Below the pieces are notes generated by a model. The model was not told the origin of the DNA, made no database searches, and saw only the letters and a list, made by a program, of their open reading frames with translations. A stretch of 64,000 bases of DNA from Zygaena filipendulae. Lineage: Eukaryota; Arthropoda; Insecta; Lepidoptera; Zygaenidae. Made by a program: the position numbers and the translations under genes. Numbering within the stretch: position 1 is the first letter of the stretch; every line of letters starts with the position of its first letter. Below are positions 12,481 through 24,504 of the stretch, piece after piece. The DNA is taken from assembly GCA_907165275.2 (NCBI GenBank), contig OU015674.1, forward strand, positions 4,489,001-4,553,000, written 5' to 3'.

Positions 12481-13107
12481 AAGTGTGTTGTGAAGTAGAT
12501 GATACATTATATTATGTCTTTACAAAGAAAATCACCAATTTATTTTATGAATGGAAATTCACAATCCTCTGCACAATTGCAGAATACATCCGCTATTGAA
12601 AAATATACTCCGATAACGACGAAAATTTGTACTTGTAAAATATTTTGTTTGTTTAAAACCACTAGTTGGCTACTAAGTACCTACAGCACTTCTCTCGTCC
12701 ATTTTTTGTGCGCTCGCGCTTACAACGCCGTTTCGTAAATCCTATGTTTATTGAAAACAATAGAAAATACTACCAACAAAACCAACTGGGAAAAATTCAA
12801 TTATGTTTAGTAGGTAAATTTATGTGATGCGCGTTACAAACAGATTGAAATACTAAATATTGTCTTAGATTTTGTTAGATTAAAGTCTAATTTATAAACT
12901 CTAATAAAAAAATTAGTATATTAAATGTTTAAATACGAGTAGGTAAACATGAAAATTTTACCGATACATGAAAGAGCTATGGACTAACGGTTTCCATAGT
13001 CTTCAAATACCTAAGTCCTAATGCCTCGAAAGATTTCCGTAGGCTGTGATTCCTTCACCGAATTTTGAGAGGCCGATTATTTAAATTTTTTTGAAGCTAT
13101 AGTTGAT
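12481..13107. other. Gene-free spacer
   Basis: A 79-codon open frame at 12499-12738 begins without an ATG and shows no domain. It is treated as chance. Confidence 0.5.
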
Positions 13108-13617
13108 TCTCGCGGTTTCACCCGCATTAATTTCGGGAGATCACGCAGTAATTTCAGGATAAAAACTACTCTATGTCTTTTTACGTACCTACCCCTGACA
13201 ACGCGTCGTGCGTGCTAAATATCATGATGATCGGTTGAGTAGTTAAGGTCGCGACAAGACAGACAGAGTTACGTTTGCCTGAAGAATACTAGCTGTTCTC
13301 CGCGGTTTCACCCGCTTTAGTTTCGGAGATCCCGCGGCTATTCCGATATAAAAGTACTACCCTATATTTTTTCTGTACCTACCCTTGAGAACGTGTAGGT
13401 AGTATGCAAAATTTAATGTAGTTTCTTCCGCGTTAAATTCGGAGTTCCCGTAGGAATTCCAGGATAAAAAGTAGCCTATGTCCTTTTCTGTACCCCTGAC
13501 ACCGTGTATGCGAAATTTCCTGGTAGTTGGTAGAGCCGTTTAGCCGTGAAAGCGTAACAAACAAATAAACAAACAAACAAACTCACTTTCGCATTTATAA
13601 TATAAGTAAGGATTAAA
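13108..13617 (+). repeat. Three stacked family A repeats
   Basis: Three successive starts (CTCGCGGTTTCACCCGCATT, CTAGCTGTTCTCCGCGGTTT and a headless CTTCCGCGTTAAATTCGGAG) all read in the same direction, with one complete tail (CATTTATAATATAAGTAAGG). The second copy seems to have inserted at the end of the first, and the third lacks its head. Confidence 0.7.
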
Positions 13618-14650
13618 GTATGGATTAATTAATTATTATCGGACATCCGTGTCATCTGAGCGTATAATTACCGAATATGAGTAGAGCTTTTTTCTCTAAC
13701 GAGCTGGTGTTTATGTAAAACAATGTTATGTATCGATTGGGGACCGGCATCGGCATAGGAGCCAGATATAGAGGCGTTACGTGTCGCAGGCCGTAGCCCG
13801 TAAAATGGACCGAGCAGAACGGCTGGCGACTATCCACGATGTACTGACGGGATGTACATGTTTTCATTATAGCGAATCGATAATTAATAATCTATTATTC
13901 ATTTATTTACCTTAAATTTACGTTTTTTACAGTATAAATTATTATTATTAATATTCGTGGGTCCAAAGAATGTACACTAATACTTACTTAGTAAATTTAC
14001 AAATTCAGGTCGAAGAGATTTGTAGATAATAATATGTCGAACTGAGGCACACCAGATCAGCCTATTCTAATATCGTCCTGTTGCGGGTCTACTGGAAGAA
14101 ATTCCACATGGAATAAGCATGACTTCTGTTATACATGATCACTTTTATACTTTCTTTTTATTTTGTCCTTGTGTACATAAAGTTAGGAGTTAGTAGCGGG
14201 TGAAACAGCTAGTTATATAATAAAATATATAACTCAAATGCATTTTATATTAGTATCTAGTATTTGCTAGTAAAAGTAAATAATTACTGTTATCACAGTC
14301 AATATACAATAGTCTATTCAAAATTATTTGTAAGGTGTTTAGAATTTAAACTATCACCTAGATAGATATTTACATAACAACGTCAACATCTTTATGTACT
14401 AACTTAGTAGACAAATACTTATATACATTTAACTAATACACTTCTCACATTATAAACCTCTTTAGAAGGTTACTCCGTACAACGCCAAAAGGGTATCAAT
14501 ATACCCATGACTTGGAATGACTTTGCGTGATATTTTTTCAAAAGTGAAAAAAAAAATGCTATTTAAATCCTATTAGCAGCTGTGTGTGTTAACACTTTCG
14601 CCTTGAGATCATTCTTTGGGGATCAATAATTAAAGATAACAGAGTAAACG
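13618..14650. other. Gene-free stretch
   Basis: AT-rich. A short family A remnant (GCGGGTGAAACAGCTAGTTA) lies at about 14195-14215. Nothing else was recognised. Confidence 0.5.
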
Positions 14651-14940
14651 ACATACCTACCTATACATATAATAGAAAAAGAATTTTCTAACAAAATAAT
14701 GCGAAAAATCGCGATAGATTGCCATAATTGAAGAAGAAGAAGAAGAAGTTGTCATCAGTGACCATAGATTGATTATTTTTCCGCCTAACTCTACCTAAAA
14801 TCTACATACCTACCTATACATATACTAGAAAAAGGATTTTCTAACAAAATAATGCGATAAATCGCGATAGATTGCCATAATTGAAGAAGAAGAAGCGGTT
14901 ATCAGTGACCATAGACTACTTTTCCGCCTAACTCTACCTA
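14651..14940 (+). repeat. Imperfect 153-bp tandem duplication with GAA runs
   Basis: The block starting ACATACCTACCTATACATAT at 14651 repeats at 14804 with high identity. Both copies contain AATCGCGATAGATTGCCATA, a GAA microsatellite (longer in the first copy) and TTTTCCGCCTAACTCTACCT. Confidence 0.8.
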
Positions 14941-15305
14941 TGTGCTACTCAAACAGTTAATTATAAAAATCATTTCTAAGAAAATTTACGTCCGATATGT
15001 CCGATGTGTTCTGTGTCGACTTTTATAATAGTCCAGGAAGATCAGCAAGATGTCAAAAAAAAATCTTAAATCTGATGGACAATCAACGAGCATTCAAAAA
15101 TATATCTATTTGTACATTTCATTGTTACTCAATATCGGATGGTTGGATCATTAAAGAGCCACATAAAGGCGTACGCGTTTCCTGTCACGACAGGAGCGAT
15201 GCGCGCACGCACCGCGGCGAACAATGGCCTCGGCTGTCAAACATACGATCAAACTGTAGAAACTGAACGGCAAACCCAGCTATACAAGTCGGCGGCCAAC
15301 GTAGA
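14941..15305. other. Gene-free spacer with a CpG-rich patch
   Basis: Positions 15170-15240 are CpG-rich (GATGCGCGCACGCACCGCGG) and include the palindrome CCTGTCACGACAGG. An 89-codon frame here has no recognised domain. A regulatory role is possible but unsupported. Confidence 0.35.
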
Positions 15306-15374
15306 CGAATAGTATTAGAGGTTGGATCCTATACTATTCGGTCACCATAATATGTGAGGAGCCCCACTCCTCAC
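15306..15374. other. Two adjacent perfect hairpins
   Basis: Hairpin 1: CGAATAGTAT (15306-15315) pairs with ATACTATTCG (15331-15340). Hairpin 2: GTGAGGAG (15354-15361) pairs with CTCCTCAC (15367-15374) across a 5-nt loop. They are not matched elsewhere in the window as far as I can see. Confidence 0.6.
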
Positions 15375-16717
15375 CAAGTACCAACATGTGGAGTCAGGGT
15401 AAAGAATATGGTTTTCGACGTGCGTCATCTAAATATTTCTTGTTTCTAGATGCGGATACGGAAGTTGTATGCTCCTAATTTGACGACGGAAACTGATTTG
15501 AATATTATGATGTTTAAGATGCTGATATGAGTAACATTACGAGTATGTAGGTAACTAATGCGAAACTGTATTTTTCTGTTACGTTATTACGCATACAATG
15601 CTGAAGAGATTTTGATCAAATTCACGATGGAGCTTAACCTTGGGGTGTCAGAAGTATTTCCGAGGGAACTCGAAATTCATAAGGGTAAAATCGAATGAAC
15701 CAAACGATCCATTTAAAAGGACTATCCGCAGAGAGAAAAATAACAAAACTCCACTAGTATTATTTATTATGAGACTTTAATTAGATTAGGTACAATAAAA
15801 AAAATTCTTTAAGAATTTCGTTTAGGTAGGTAATATACAATTGTATGTTTGAAGAAATGTTAGTATTTTGCCACATATTTCAGGAAAATTTAATTTTACA
15901 ATAAGATGATTTTCCTTTAAAATAATGGATTTTGAAATCCACAAAATATGAAAAATATACCTAGGTAAGTAAATTTTATTTATATTGAAGTTAAAAAGAA
16001 GAAGTCGCCTAATTTTGGTAAAGTTCATTGTCCTCATTTAAAAAAAAACATTATATTATTGCCAGTCGATAGTTAATAGTCTTAAAAAGCGTTGGTATCA
16101 CAGGTGGTCGAAAAACGTGTCACTGATAACTTTAATAGGAGTAATTTTCAAACTAGGTATACGTAGTTTCGAATCTATAATAAGTTTGGCTCAGTTCTAA
16201 TGATTAATTATTGGTCGTTGACCAAGGACATTTTAACTTCCTAATGACCATTTTGTTTTGTAGCCAAATGTCATGATGACGTGCTACCAGCGGCAGCCTT
16301 GGAGGAAGTATTAAAAAAAAAACCTTGCAAATTTCCATGCAAACTATATAAAAAGTTAGATATAGGAAATCAATTATTATAATATTTTATTAAAGATACA
16401 TAAAATGTAACAAATATGTAGATTACAATTTTTTTTTAATTCATACATTTATCTGTTTGTTTTTACTTCGTATAGTAAGTACTCGATATATTATGTAAGT
16501 ATAATACAATAGAATATTGCACCAAAGATTTTTTACAATATTTATGTAGATTAAATACGTGGCAAAAAGCGGCCTTATTGCTAGAAGCAATGTATCTCAT
16601 AACTTTTAACAATCAATGAATTTTATTGCAATAGGTAGTAATAAAGTTCAACGCATGACAAAAATGTTTTGGTACAAATTTTCAAAGCTGTCTGTACCCG
16701 CATCACGTTAAACTACT
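15375..16717. other. Gene-free stretch
   Basis: AT-rich; only short chance frames. Confidence 0.5.
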
Positions 16718-16950
16718 GGGCTCGTATTCACTATAACCATAACACGGCGCGTTAAGATAACGCCCCACACAAAAATTGTCTTTCCCTCGTAATCAAAGAA
16801 GTTTCAGTTCAAAAAAATTCATGTACAACGTTTCTTATGGCATACAGAATTATAATTTCTAATATTTTGGCATCTAGAACGTTTGGGAATGCGTTTCTTG
16901 TACGCGCGTTATGGGCAAGACATGTTGTTGGTCATAGTGAATAAGGGCCC
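16718..16950. mobile_element. GGGCCC-ended MITE family, copy 1
   Basis: The terminal inverted repeats GGGCTCGTATTCACTATAAC and, on the other strand, GGGCCCTTATTCACTATGAC bound a 233-bp element. It carries CATAACACGGCGCGTTA near one end and GCGCGTTATGGGCAAG near the other. Related copies are at 23463, 23959 and 47695, with a fragment at 33305. It carries no transposase. Confidence 0.75.
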
Positions 16951-17957
16951 TGCGGATATTGATGACTTGGCATAATACGTATTAGGTAGATAATGCCCTA
17001 ACTTAACATTCAAGATACTTTTATCCCGGCAAAACAAAAGTTTTCGAGAGGATCCCGATATTAGCGCGGGTGAAGCGCGGAGTGTAGTAAATAATAATCA
17101 CAATGATATATTCTATGTAACGTCACTGTGTAAGTCGTGCTGCAATCCACGATTTTCAACATGACTTTTGTAATCATTTATAAAGACTGCATCTAAAGTT
17201 GTTGGATCGTGATTCGAGACTAAAAAACAAACATTTAAAATTTAAATGTCCGATTTTGTTTTTAAATTTTTCCCGCTAGCAAATTCTATATCTTTGTTGT
17301 CTGTTCGAAATTATTTTTAACTATTAAAGTAGGTAGATAACTTTTACAATGTACGTTTTCACTTTGCAGTTTTGGAATCGACATTTAGGCTACTTTATAA
17401 CCGACAAAAAAGAAAGAGTATACATTTTGGTGAATGGTCTTAACCACTGGAACGAATTCGCAATCACAGCTTTAATTCTTAATAAATACCAATATACATA
17501 TAATGCCAGACATTAGTTACATTGTCAAACCATTACTGCACAACTGCATTTGGCAACAGTTGATCACCTTTATTAACAATAGATAATAAGGTTGAGAGTG
17601 GCTTGTTGTGATATTGCGAATAATTCAATTTAATATCGACGTTCTTTGATTTGGTCTGACAGACGGCAAGTGTGGCCAATTGAGTTGTGAATGAGAGCTA
17701 TTGTGATTGGACGAACGCATCACTTGGCGACTTGAGTTATAGATGCCGCAGTCATATTGTGTAAATGGGCCGTCTAAAAACAGACAATATTTTTTTTAAT
17801 GCCAACAGCGGAAATGTTCTAGACCCTCGAGCATCGGAAATCAGTAATATTTGAATCTGTCGTATTCATATCTTAAACCTTACCGAATCTAGCACAAAAC
17901 ATTATATTTTATACAGAATGCTTTTAAACGAACAAACAATAGTATATTTCATTATAA
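16951..17957. other. Gene-free stretch with a family A remnant
   Basis: A decayed minus-strand family A piece lies at about 17018-17085 (TTTTATCCCGGCAAAA to GCGCGGGTGAAGCGCGG). The rest is featureless. Confidence 0.45.
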
Positions 17958-18067
17958 GTGCGGAAAGCCTGTCATTGCAAAGAGTTCCGACAAATGTCTA
18001 CCCGAGCCGAGGCGCAGCCGAAGGTGAGGGTTGACAGTCGGAACTAGTTGCAATGACGGTTCCGCAC
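17958..18067. mobile_element. Hairpin element, 110 bp core
   Basis: The left arm GTGCGGAAAGCCTGTCATTG pairs imperfectly with the right arm CAATGACGGTTCCGCAC, and inside these TTCCGACAAATGTC pairs with GACAGTCGGAA. The loop is CpG-rich. The inverted symmetry seems to extend outwards, so the full element may be longer. Confidence 0.55.
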
Positions 18068-19665
18068 GTGTACTGAACAACTATTTTTAATACAGTTACG
18101 AAAAAATTAAGCAATTTAATAAAATATCAAAAACACAACAAACTCAACTAAGTTCCAACTGTGATCAAGAGATGGCGCTAGTCGTATTAGTAATGCGAAA
18201 CCTACGTTTCGCAATGCAAAAAGTGTGTCAAAGTCGTGTCGCCATTTTTGACAGTTGGCAAAGAGAACGCACGAGTTCGGGAAAGGTAAACAAAAAGCTC
18301 GAGTATGTAATAGCCCACATCCCGAACGCTAAACGTTCCTGCAATACGCCACTTTTTGAGCAACTGTATTAAAAAATAAATTGCCTGCGACATACCTACC
18401 CTGAACGTCAGAGACTGGCCGTTACATCACGTTTTGACACAGCATTGCAAATTGCAATGAATACTTTAGTATTTGAGAGGTTATCACAATTTGGAACGTA
18501 TACCTACTTTCAGAACAGCTACAGCTAAAAATAGGGGATCAAATCGAAATCTCGAAATTCGCACCACTGACATCTGCAAGAAGTTATGGAAGCCCAGTAT
18601 TGCTAGGTTTCCATAACGTCTAGACGTCATGTAGACTGCCGGGCTAGTAGTCTAGATGACTTTATCACCAGAGTTTCGAATTACTTCGATTGTTGAAAAA
18701 CCTGTTTAGCTCCTTAACTACAGATACATGTAAATAACATGCATCGCTGTATATAGACAAGTGTTCAGTCAGTTAGTTGTTTTTTTTTTTCTTTTGTAAT
18801 AAAACAACTATAGGTAATTACATTTCTGGTTGTCTATTAGTCGGGACCTTGAGTGTTGGAGATCGTGACTGAACCGATTGAGCACAGGTTTAAATAAATA
18901 ACCGTCTATTTAATGGAAGGCATGCAATTACATGTATACCAACGTATTTTTTTTCACAAAACTAAAATAAAATGAGTCGAACATTTCGTTGTAATCGTAT
19001 TTCGTATAATTTTAGATCAAATACTTACTTAAAAGTATACGTAAATAAAAACAAAGCGAGAAAGTTTTGAATTTTAATATTTTACAGGTGTTAAGCAATT
19101 TAGGTAATTTTTTAATGTTTGTTGCAGTGCATTATCAGGAATATTCGCAAATAAATCCTTGACACGCTATATACAAGCTTAGCTATACCAGCATTAACCA
19201 CCGCTTACTGAAATAAGAAAGTGCATAAATAACATTTTATTTTAATTAAGCGTAAATTGTATTATTGTACTATTGTATTAGTTATACTTAGTAATACTTC
19301 AAACCAAATTCAAACTGTTTCTAACAGAAAAAGGACACAGCGATGATCTCATCAAGTTCAGCTATCCGTAAAAACAACTGTTTTATTAAATCTTGTTCAA
19401 TCCCAACTTTTATACAAAAGTTTTAATCTTTTATGTCGTGAGCATACCCATTTATTTACAAACGATCATTTTGTATATATTATCAAAGACAGAAAGTTGT
19501 GCGTGCGTTGTGGTGGGTTTGTTGCGGTCACAGTTCAAACCAAAGCTAGAACATCCGCATTACAAAATGCTGACCCGTTCATATATGTATTAATGGGCGA
19601 ATTACCTATACAAATTCGCTACGACTAACTTTAGTTTTTAAATACCAAACTAAATGATACAATCC
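18068..19665. other. Gene-free stretch
   Basis: Contains AGATGGCGCTAG (18170-18181) and overlapping short frames on both strands at 18172-18393 without domains. A loosely inverted TCGAAATCTCGAAATTCG region sits at 18540-18690. No gene is supported. Confidence 0.45.
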
Positions 19666-19857
19666 ATACTAATATTATAAATGAAAAAGTAACTCTATCC
19701 GTCTGTCTGTTACCTTTTTACGCCTTAACTACTCAAACGATCATCATGTAAATTTCGTTGTCAGGGGCACAGAAAAGGACATAGTTTACTTCTGAATCTC
19801 AAATCTTTGTGGGAATTCCGAAATTAACGCGGTTGAAACCACGGGGACAGGCTAGTA
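19666..19857 (-). repeat. Family A repeat, minus orientation
   Basis: ATACTAATATTATAAATG at the left and GGTTGAAACCACGGGGACAG with GCTAGTAG at the right mark a near-full minus-strand copy. Confidence 0.75.
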
Positions 19858-19898
19858 GTTATTATTTATATAGGCAGAAAATTATGTAAGTATACAAT

Positions 19899-20110
19899 AC
19901 TAGTTGTGCCCCGCGGTTTCACCCGCGTTAATTTCAGAGTTCCCGCGGGAATTCCGGGATAAAAGTTGTATGTGTTAATCTGATGTATAAAGCTATATTA
20001 TTGTAAAGTTTCATTTAAATCCATCCAGAAGTTTTTGCGTGAAAGAGTCACAAACATCCATCCATCCATACATAATTACAAACTTTCGCGTTTATAATAT
20101 TAGTAGGATT
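19899..20110 (+). repeat. Family A repeat
   Basis: Starts ACTAGTTGTGCCCCGCGGTT and ends CGTTTATAATATTAGTAGG. Near full length. It lies about 40 bp from the oppositely oriented copy at 19666, giving a loose inverted pair. Confidence 0.8.
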
Positions 20111-21224
20111 ACCTCGACCGAATGTTTTTGATCTTATATTTTAAAAACAAAACGTTAAAATAATTACTAGTTTTATTATAATGCCAAAATAAGGCCAGAC
20201 TATTTAACGGTTCTCAATGTGATGGAAAACATTTCTTATATACATACATATACATTAATTAAGAGTTACATTACTATTAATTTTTTACTGTGTGTGTATC
20301 TGTTTAGTGTTTGAGACCCATTAAAATAATTATGTATAGATACATCGCCCACCTGAACTCAATGGAAAATTACAACGCTAACGGTCAACACCAGATTACT
20401 AGCATGAATTTTAATAATGTACCAGCTAGCTACAGCACGCGGTGTCATCCGTGTGAATTTAGAGATTCCCTCGAGTACCAGTAGTAAGTCGTAACAAAGA
20501 AACACACTCGCATTTATAACATTAGTTATAACGACTAAAATAAAAAAACGCGTGACGTATCCTAAAAATTGATCCGGAACTTCAGCTAACCTACGAGTAC
20601 ATGCCAGATTTAAGTCAAAGCGGTCCAGTGATTATATTCAATAGCGGTTTTACCCAAGTCAATTTTAGAATTACCGCAGGAACTCTTTCTATCAAGATCT
20701 TTTCAACTTACATACCGGAACCGAAAAAACTTTATTCCGAAATAAAACGTATTAACACTAAGGGATACCGCAGTTTCAGGAATCACTGCAAGAATTAACT
20801 ATTAGAAGTGGTTCGCTTGTCCCAGAGATTACCGTCTACCTCCATAATTACAAACACACAATCTTAAAAACTTGTGTAGATATAACATCTATATATAAAT
20901 GTGTCGACTGTTTGATATTGCGAATTATTACGCGCGTGGCTCGACGTCATTGCTATGACAGCTCGAATGAAGATGGAACACATGAAAGAGTTGGGAGCGA
21001 AAACTCGTGTATACGAATATTTTTCCGTCATCATTCATAACAAAGATCAAATCAAGCTTTATTATAGGCACATTTACTTAATATGTTTGCATTGATGGTG
21101 TTGTGTTTAGAATCATAGAAACACGAGACACAAAATTGAATTGGATCTAAATTTTACCTGCAGTTGACGTATATTTAACCTTTAGAACGAAGTTCTTTAT
21201 CGCACGGTTCGGATGGGAGTAAAA
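20111..21224. other. Gene-free stretch with decayed family A pieces
   Basis: Degenerate plus-strand family A remnants lie at 20421-20529 (CAGCTAGCTACAGCACGCGG to CATTTATAACATTAGTTA) and around 20635-20760 (ATAGCGGTTTTACCCAAGTC). Open frames in this stretch come from the remnants. Confidence 0.5.
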
Positions 21225-21335
21225 GCGTCATACGGCTGCTCTAAGGAAAAACAAAGCAACTGTAAATTTTTTCGAAATCAGTTTGTTTTGAATTTTTGCC
21301 TCTTTTCACACATAACGGACATAACGGGCTTAGTT
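21225..21335 (-). repeat. Interspersed repeat family X, copy 1
   Basis: The minus strand reads TAACGGGC..., a CTTTTCACACATAACGG-like segment and GCTTTGTTTTTCCTTAGAGC. Matching copies are at 31265-31395 and 44562-44685. The type is unknown. Confidence 0.55.
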
Positions 21336-22054
21336 TTATATGGAAAAATAAGTTCAACGACTAGAAAAACACTTGTTAGTCATTGAGCTTTATTACTAAT
21401 GCGAAAAGATTCAACTATTGTCAAAAGTGATAAAACATTTCTGATACTGACTAGACTCCGCGCGCATGTGAAAGAAGCGCGGGGAGCTCTGTCTTCTATT
21501 TAAACGACCTTGCACGCTTTTGTAGGTAAAGTCGAAATTTCAATACACAAAAGTTTGAGAAGTGAGTTTATAATAACACTATTTAAGTCTTAAGAGATGG
21601 TGCTTTTATACATTCACACATACAGAGCGTAACGTTAATATAAACATATTTTTTCTTATACCCAAAGAAGTTTCTCTTTAATAAATGTCACACAAATAAT
21701 ATTTACAACTGTGATAATAATAATTGTGTTCATTAATATGGTAGGTAAGTATATTGAGAGATCAGGCCGCCTTACGTCATCACTCATCACTTTCCGCTCT
21801 CCAGCTAAAAGACGACTAGACGACAATGTGCCGCGGATTGCGACTTGCGATACAATATAATAGTAACGAGACGCGTGTCACTCATGAGAGGGCCACAGGT
21901 CGTGTGGGCTTGGCATTAACCCACTTTCCGCAGCCCGTGGGAGGCCGTTCTAAAATTGAGAAGAGAAAAAAAGTCGAAATCGCAGTTCGTTAGCCACCAG
22001 TCACCGACCACAGTGAGTTGTGACCCTACTATGAGATTTGTCAACTTATATATT
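21336..22054. other. Gene-free spacer with a possible regulatory patch
   Basis: About 21765-21960 is GC-richer and contains TTACGTCATCACTCATC, a CRE/AP-1-like motif. No coding frame was seen. Confidence 0.35.
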
Positions 22055-22254
22055 ACTAGCTGTGCCCCGCGGTTTCACTCGCGGTAATTTCGGAGGTCCC
22101 GCGGGAATTCCGGGATAAAAAGTACCCTATGTCCTTCTGTGCTCCTGACCACGTGCATGCCAAATTTCATCCAAATCCGTTCAGCCGTTTTTGCGTGATT
22201 GAGTAACAAACATCCACACTTTCACATTTATAATATTAGTAAGTAGGATTACAT
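22055..22254 (+). repeat. Family A repeat, near-consensus copy
   Basis: One of the best-preserved copies, from ACTAGCTGTGCCCCGCGGTT through GGGATAAAAAGTACCCTATG and GTTCAGCCGTTTTTGCGTGA to CATTTATAATATTAGTAAG. It is of the GCGTGATTGAGTAACAAACA subtype. Confidence 0.85.
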
Positions 22255-22288
22255 TTAGGCAGATGTTTAGATAAGTGACGCGCGAAAC

Positions 22289-22415
22289 TTTTTTTTATGT
22301 CATAGGGGGAAAACGGGCAAGTGGTACACCTGATGGTAAGTGATTATCGCCGCCCATGGACAGCTGCAACACCAGAAGGCGTTGCGTTGCCGACCTGGAA
22401 TGAGGATGGGACACT
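22289..22415 (+). repeat. Lepidopteran interspersed repeat, GTCATAGGGGG type, copy 2
   Basis: Same block order as the copy at 8621: T-run, GTCATAGGGGG, CACCTGATGGTAAGTGATTA, GCCGCCCATGGACA, GCGTTGCCGACCTGGAATGA. Confidence 0.7.
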
Positions 22416-23462
22416 GTTGATACAAGTTTTAATTAAATCAGCAAATGAGCCAGCCTGGTGAATTTATCTTGATTGTAAAGAGAGCAAAATAGTGGAAGGC
22501 GATAGAATTATCTAGACTAGAAAGAAAGCATAATGAAGGCTTGCGACTTTTGTGGTAGAAAATGCATTATAAAAACTCAGCGTAAAGCCGCAATCAGTAC
22601 AGCAAGTAAGAATAAACGCTAAATGCCGTCATTGAATGTTTAGATGCAACAACAGTGCTGTGTTGTGCCGTGGTGTAATTAATCTGTCGGTGTGCCAACA
22701 CTGACGCTGCCTTACAAAATATGAGAATAAAACATGTTTACGATCGAAGAACTTGTACAATATTCGATACTTTTTTATTTATTCCGATCATTAAGTCTTG
22801 CTTGATTACCTAAAAGATAAATTTAATATGTTTTATTAACAACGAAGGTTAAGATGATCCACGTATAGACTGCTGTCGACTTTTGGAAACGGATCCTGTC
22901 TAATCGACCTCCCTACAAAATATTATTTAGAAGGAGTTATGAATTCTACTATTATTTCCCTACTTTGTGATAATAAATTAGGTAATATTGTTTTATCGTA
23001 TCGTTCCGTCTACTATCTACAGATCGTAAGATATAGACTAAAACTATTTACTCTATTATCCATATCGCAATTGAATTTAAGAATTTCAAAGAACAAAATA
23101 ATACAGAATAGAACGAAAGAAGTACATAGTTGCACTATTTTGCTGTAACTCACAACGCAAATACCTATAGGTTTATAGACCAGGCTTTTAGGCCACGAGC
23201 TCAAGTTCAGAATTTACATATTTTCCTTGAAATACAATTGGTACAAATTATACATACAGTACGTATACAGTATATTACACACATAAGCAAAGTATTTTAC
23301 ATTTCATTATCGAAAATATAAACACAGGAACAATTTTGTTTCTTTAAAATATGTACTAAAATTCTTTAATATTTTTCTTTATTCGCAATAATGTAATAGC
23401 AGTGTGCTATTGTGGAATTGGAAACAATAAAATTCTTCACTATACGAGTCTTGGAGCGTATA
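22416..23462. other. Gene-free spacer
   Basis: AT-rich; chance frames at 22939-23321 only. Confidence 0.5.
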
Positions 23463-23676
23463 GGACTTTGATTCACTATGACCATATCACGATGCGTAAC
23501 GATGAAACATAAAAAAGTTGTTTTTCTACGTGCTGAAAGAATTTACCTTATTGTTAGACAAAAATATATTGACAATGTGTCTTATGGCATACAAGAAACA
23601 AGAACGTTTGGGTTTGTGTTAGAGGCACGCGCGTTATGGACAAGGAATGTGGTTGGTCATAGTGAACTAGGGTCCT
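23463..23676. mobile_element. GGGCCC-ended MITE family, copy 2
   Basis: GATTCACTATGACCATATCA at the left and GGTTGGTCATAGTGAACTAG at the right form the inverted ends. The interior shares GCGCGTTATGGACAAGGAA with copies 1 and 3. The 76-codon frame inside is not a gene. Confidence 0.7.
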
Positions 23677-23958
23677 GGCTCGGTTGGCATGTTTCCAAAT
23701 GCCTATAACTACTTGCGGTCCAAAATACAAGACCTAGAGAGAGCAAATCTTCAAAATTTAAAGGTTCCGCCAGCGAAAACTTAAAAAAATCCATGTTCAT
23801 TGAAAATGGTGTTTTGTGGTCGTTCATACGAGATGCTTCTAGTGTCTGTCATTTTCGATGCTTCGGTATAGTGTCATTCTACGATTTTCCAGTATGAGAT
23901 CACATAATATCTAAGAGACAAAGTAAAAAATCTTTTCATCTAATTTCTCCCCTGTCCA
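23677..23958. other. Spacer between two MITE copies
   Basis: AT-rich; nothing recognised. Confidence 0.5.
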
Positions 23959-24197
23959 GGGCCCATATTCATTATGACCATAACACGTCGCGTTAAGATA
24001 AAGCACCACAAAAATTGTCTATCCCTCGGGCTCAAAACAAGTTTCATTTCATAAACATACATTTACAACGTGTCTACATGCCATAATACAGATTATTATT
24101 AATTTCTAATATTTTGGCGTCTGGAGTGTTTGCGATTATGTTTTTGGGACGCGCGTTGTGGACAAGGAACGTGGCTGGTCATAGAGAATAAGGGCCC
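23959..24197. mobile_element. GGGCCC-ended MITE family, copy 3
   Basis: GGGCCCATATTCATTATGAC at the left and the inverted form of GGGCCCTTATTCTCTATGAC at the right bound 239 bp. It has the best-preserved ends of the family and lies less than 300 bp from copy 2 in the same orientation. Confidence 0.8.
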
Positions 24198-24504
24198 AGT
24201 TCGACTGTGTGACGCGACAAGGACACTCGAGCTCTCGCCGACCCTATGTTCCATCTCTCTACGCTCGATAGCGGAAACCTGACCACTTACCACGATTGGA
24301 CTTACTCCTAGCCTACGCCCCGCAGAAGGTAAATGTTTGAATACATAACCTGAATGCAATATTATTAGGCAGGGAAAGTGGATTATCAAATTTATGGAGA
24401 TGGTGTTACAGTTTGCTCGTGTGATGTTAGCACAAGTGTTATAATAAATGATGTCTACATTGCCTATTTTTTTAATATTGCGTACGTTTTTATTGCGTTT
24501 AGGC
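24198..24504. other. Spacer
   Basis: No gene. A minus-strand open frame runs through it from the neighbouring MITE into the foldback element; it lacks domains and is treated as chance. Confidence 0.5.
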
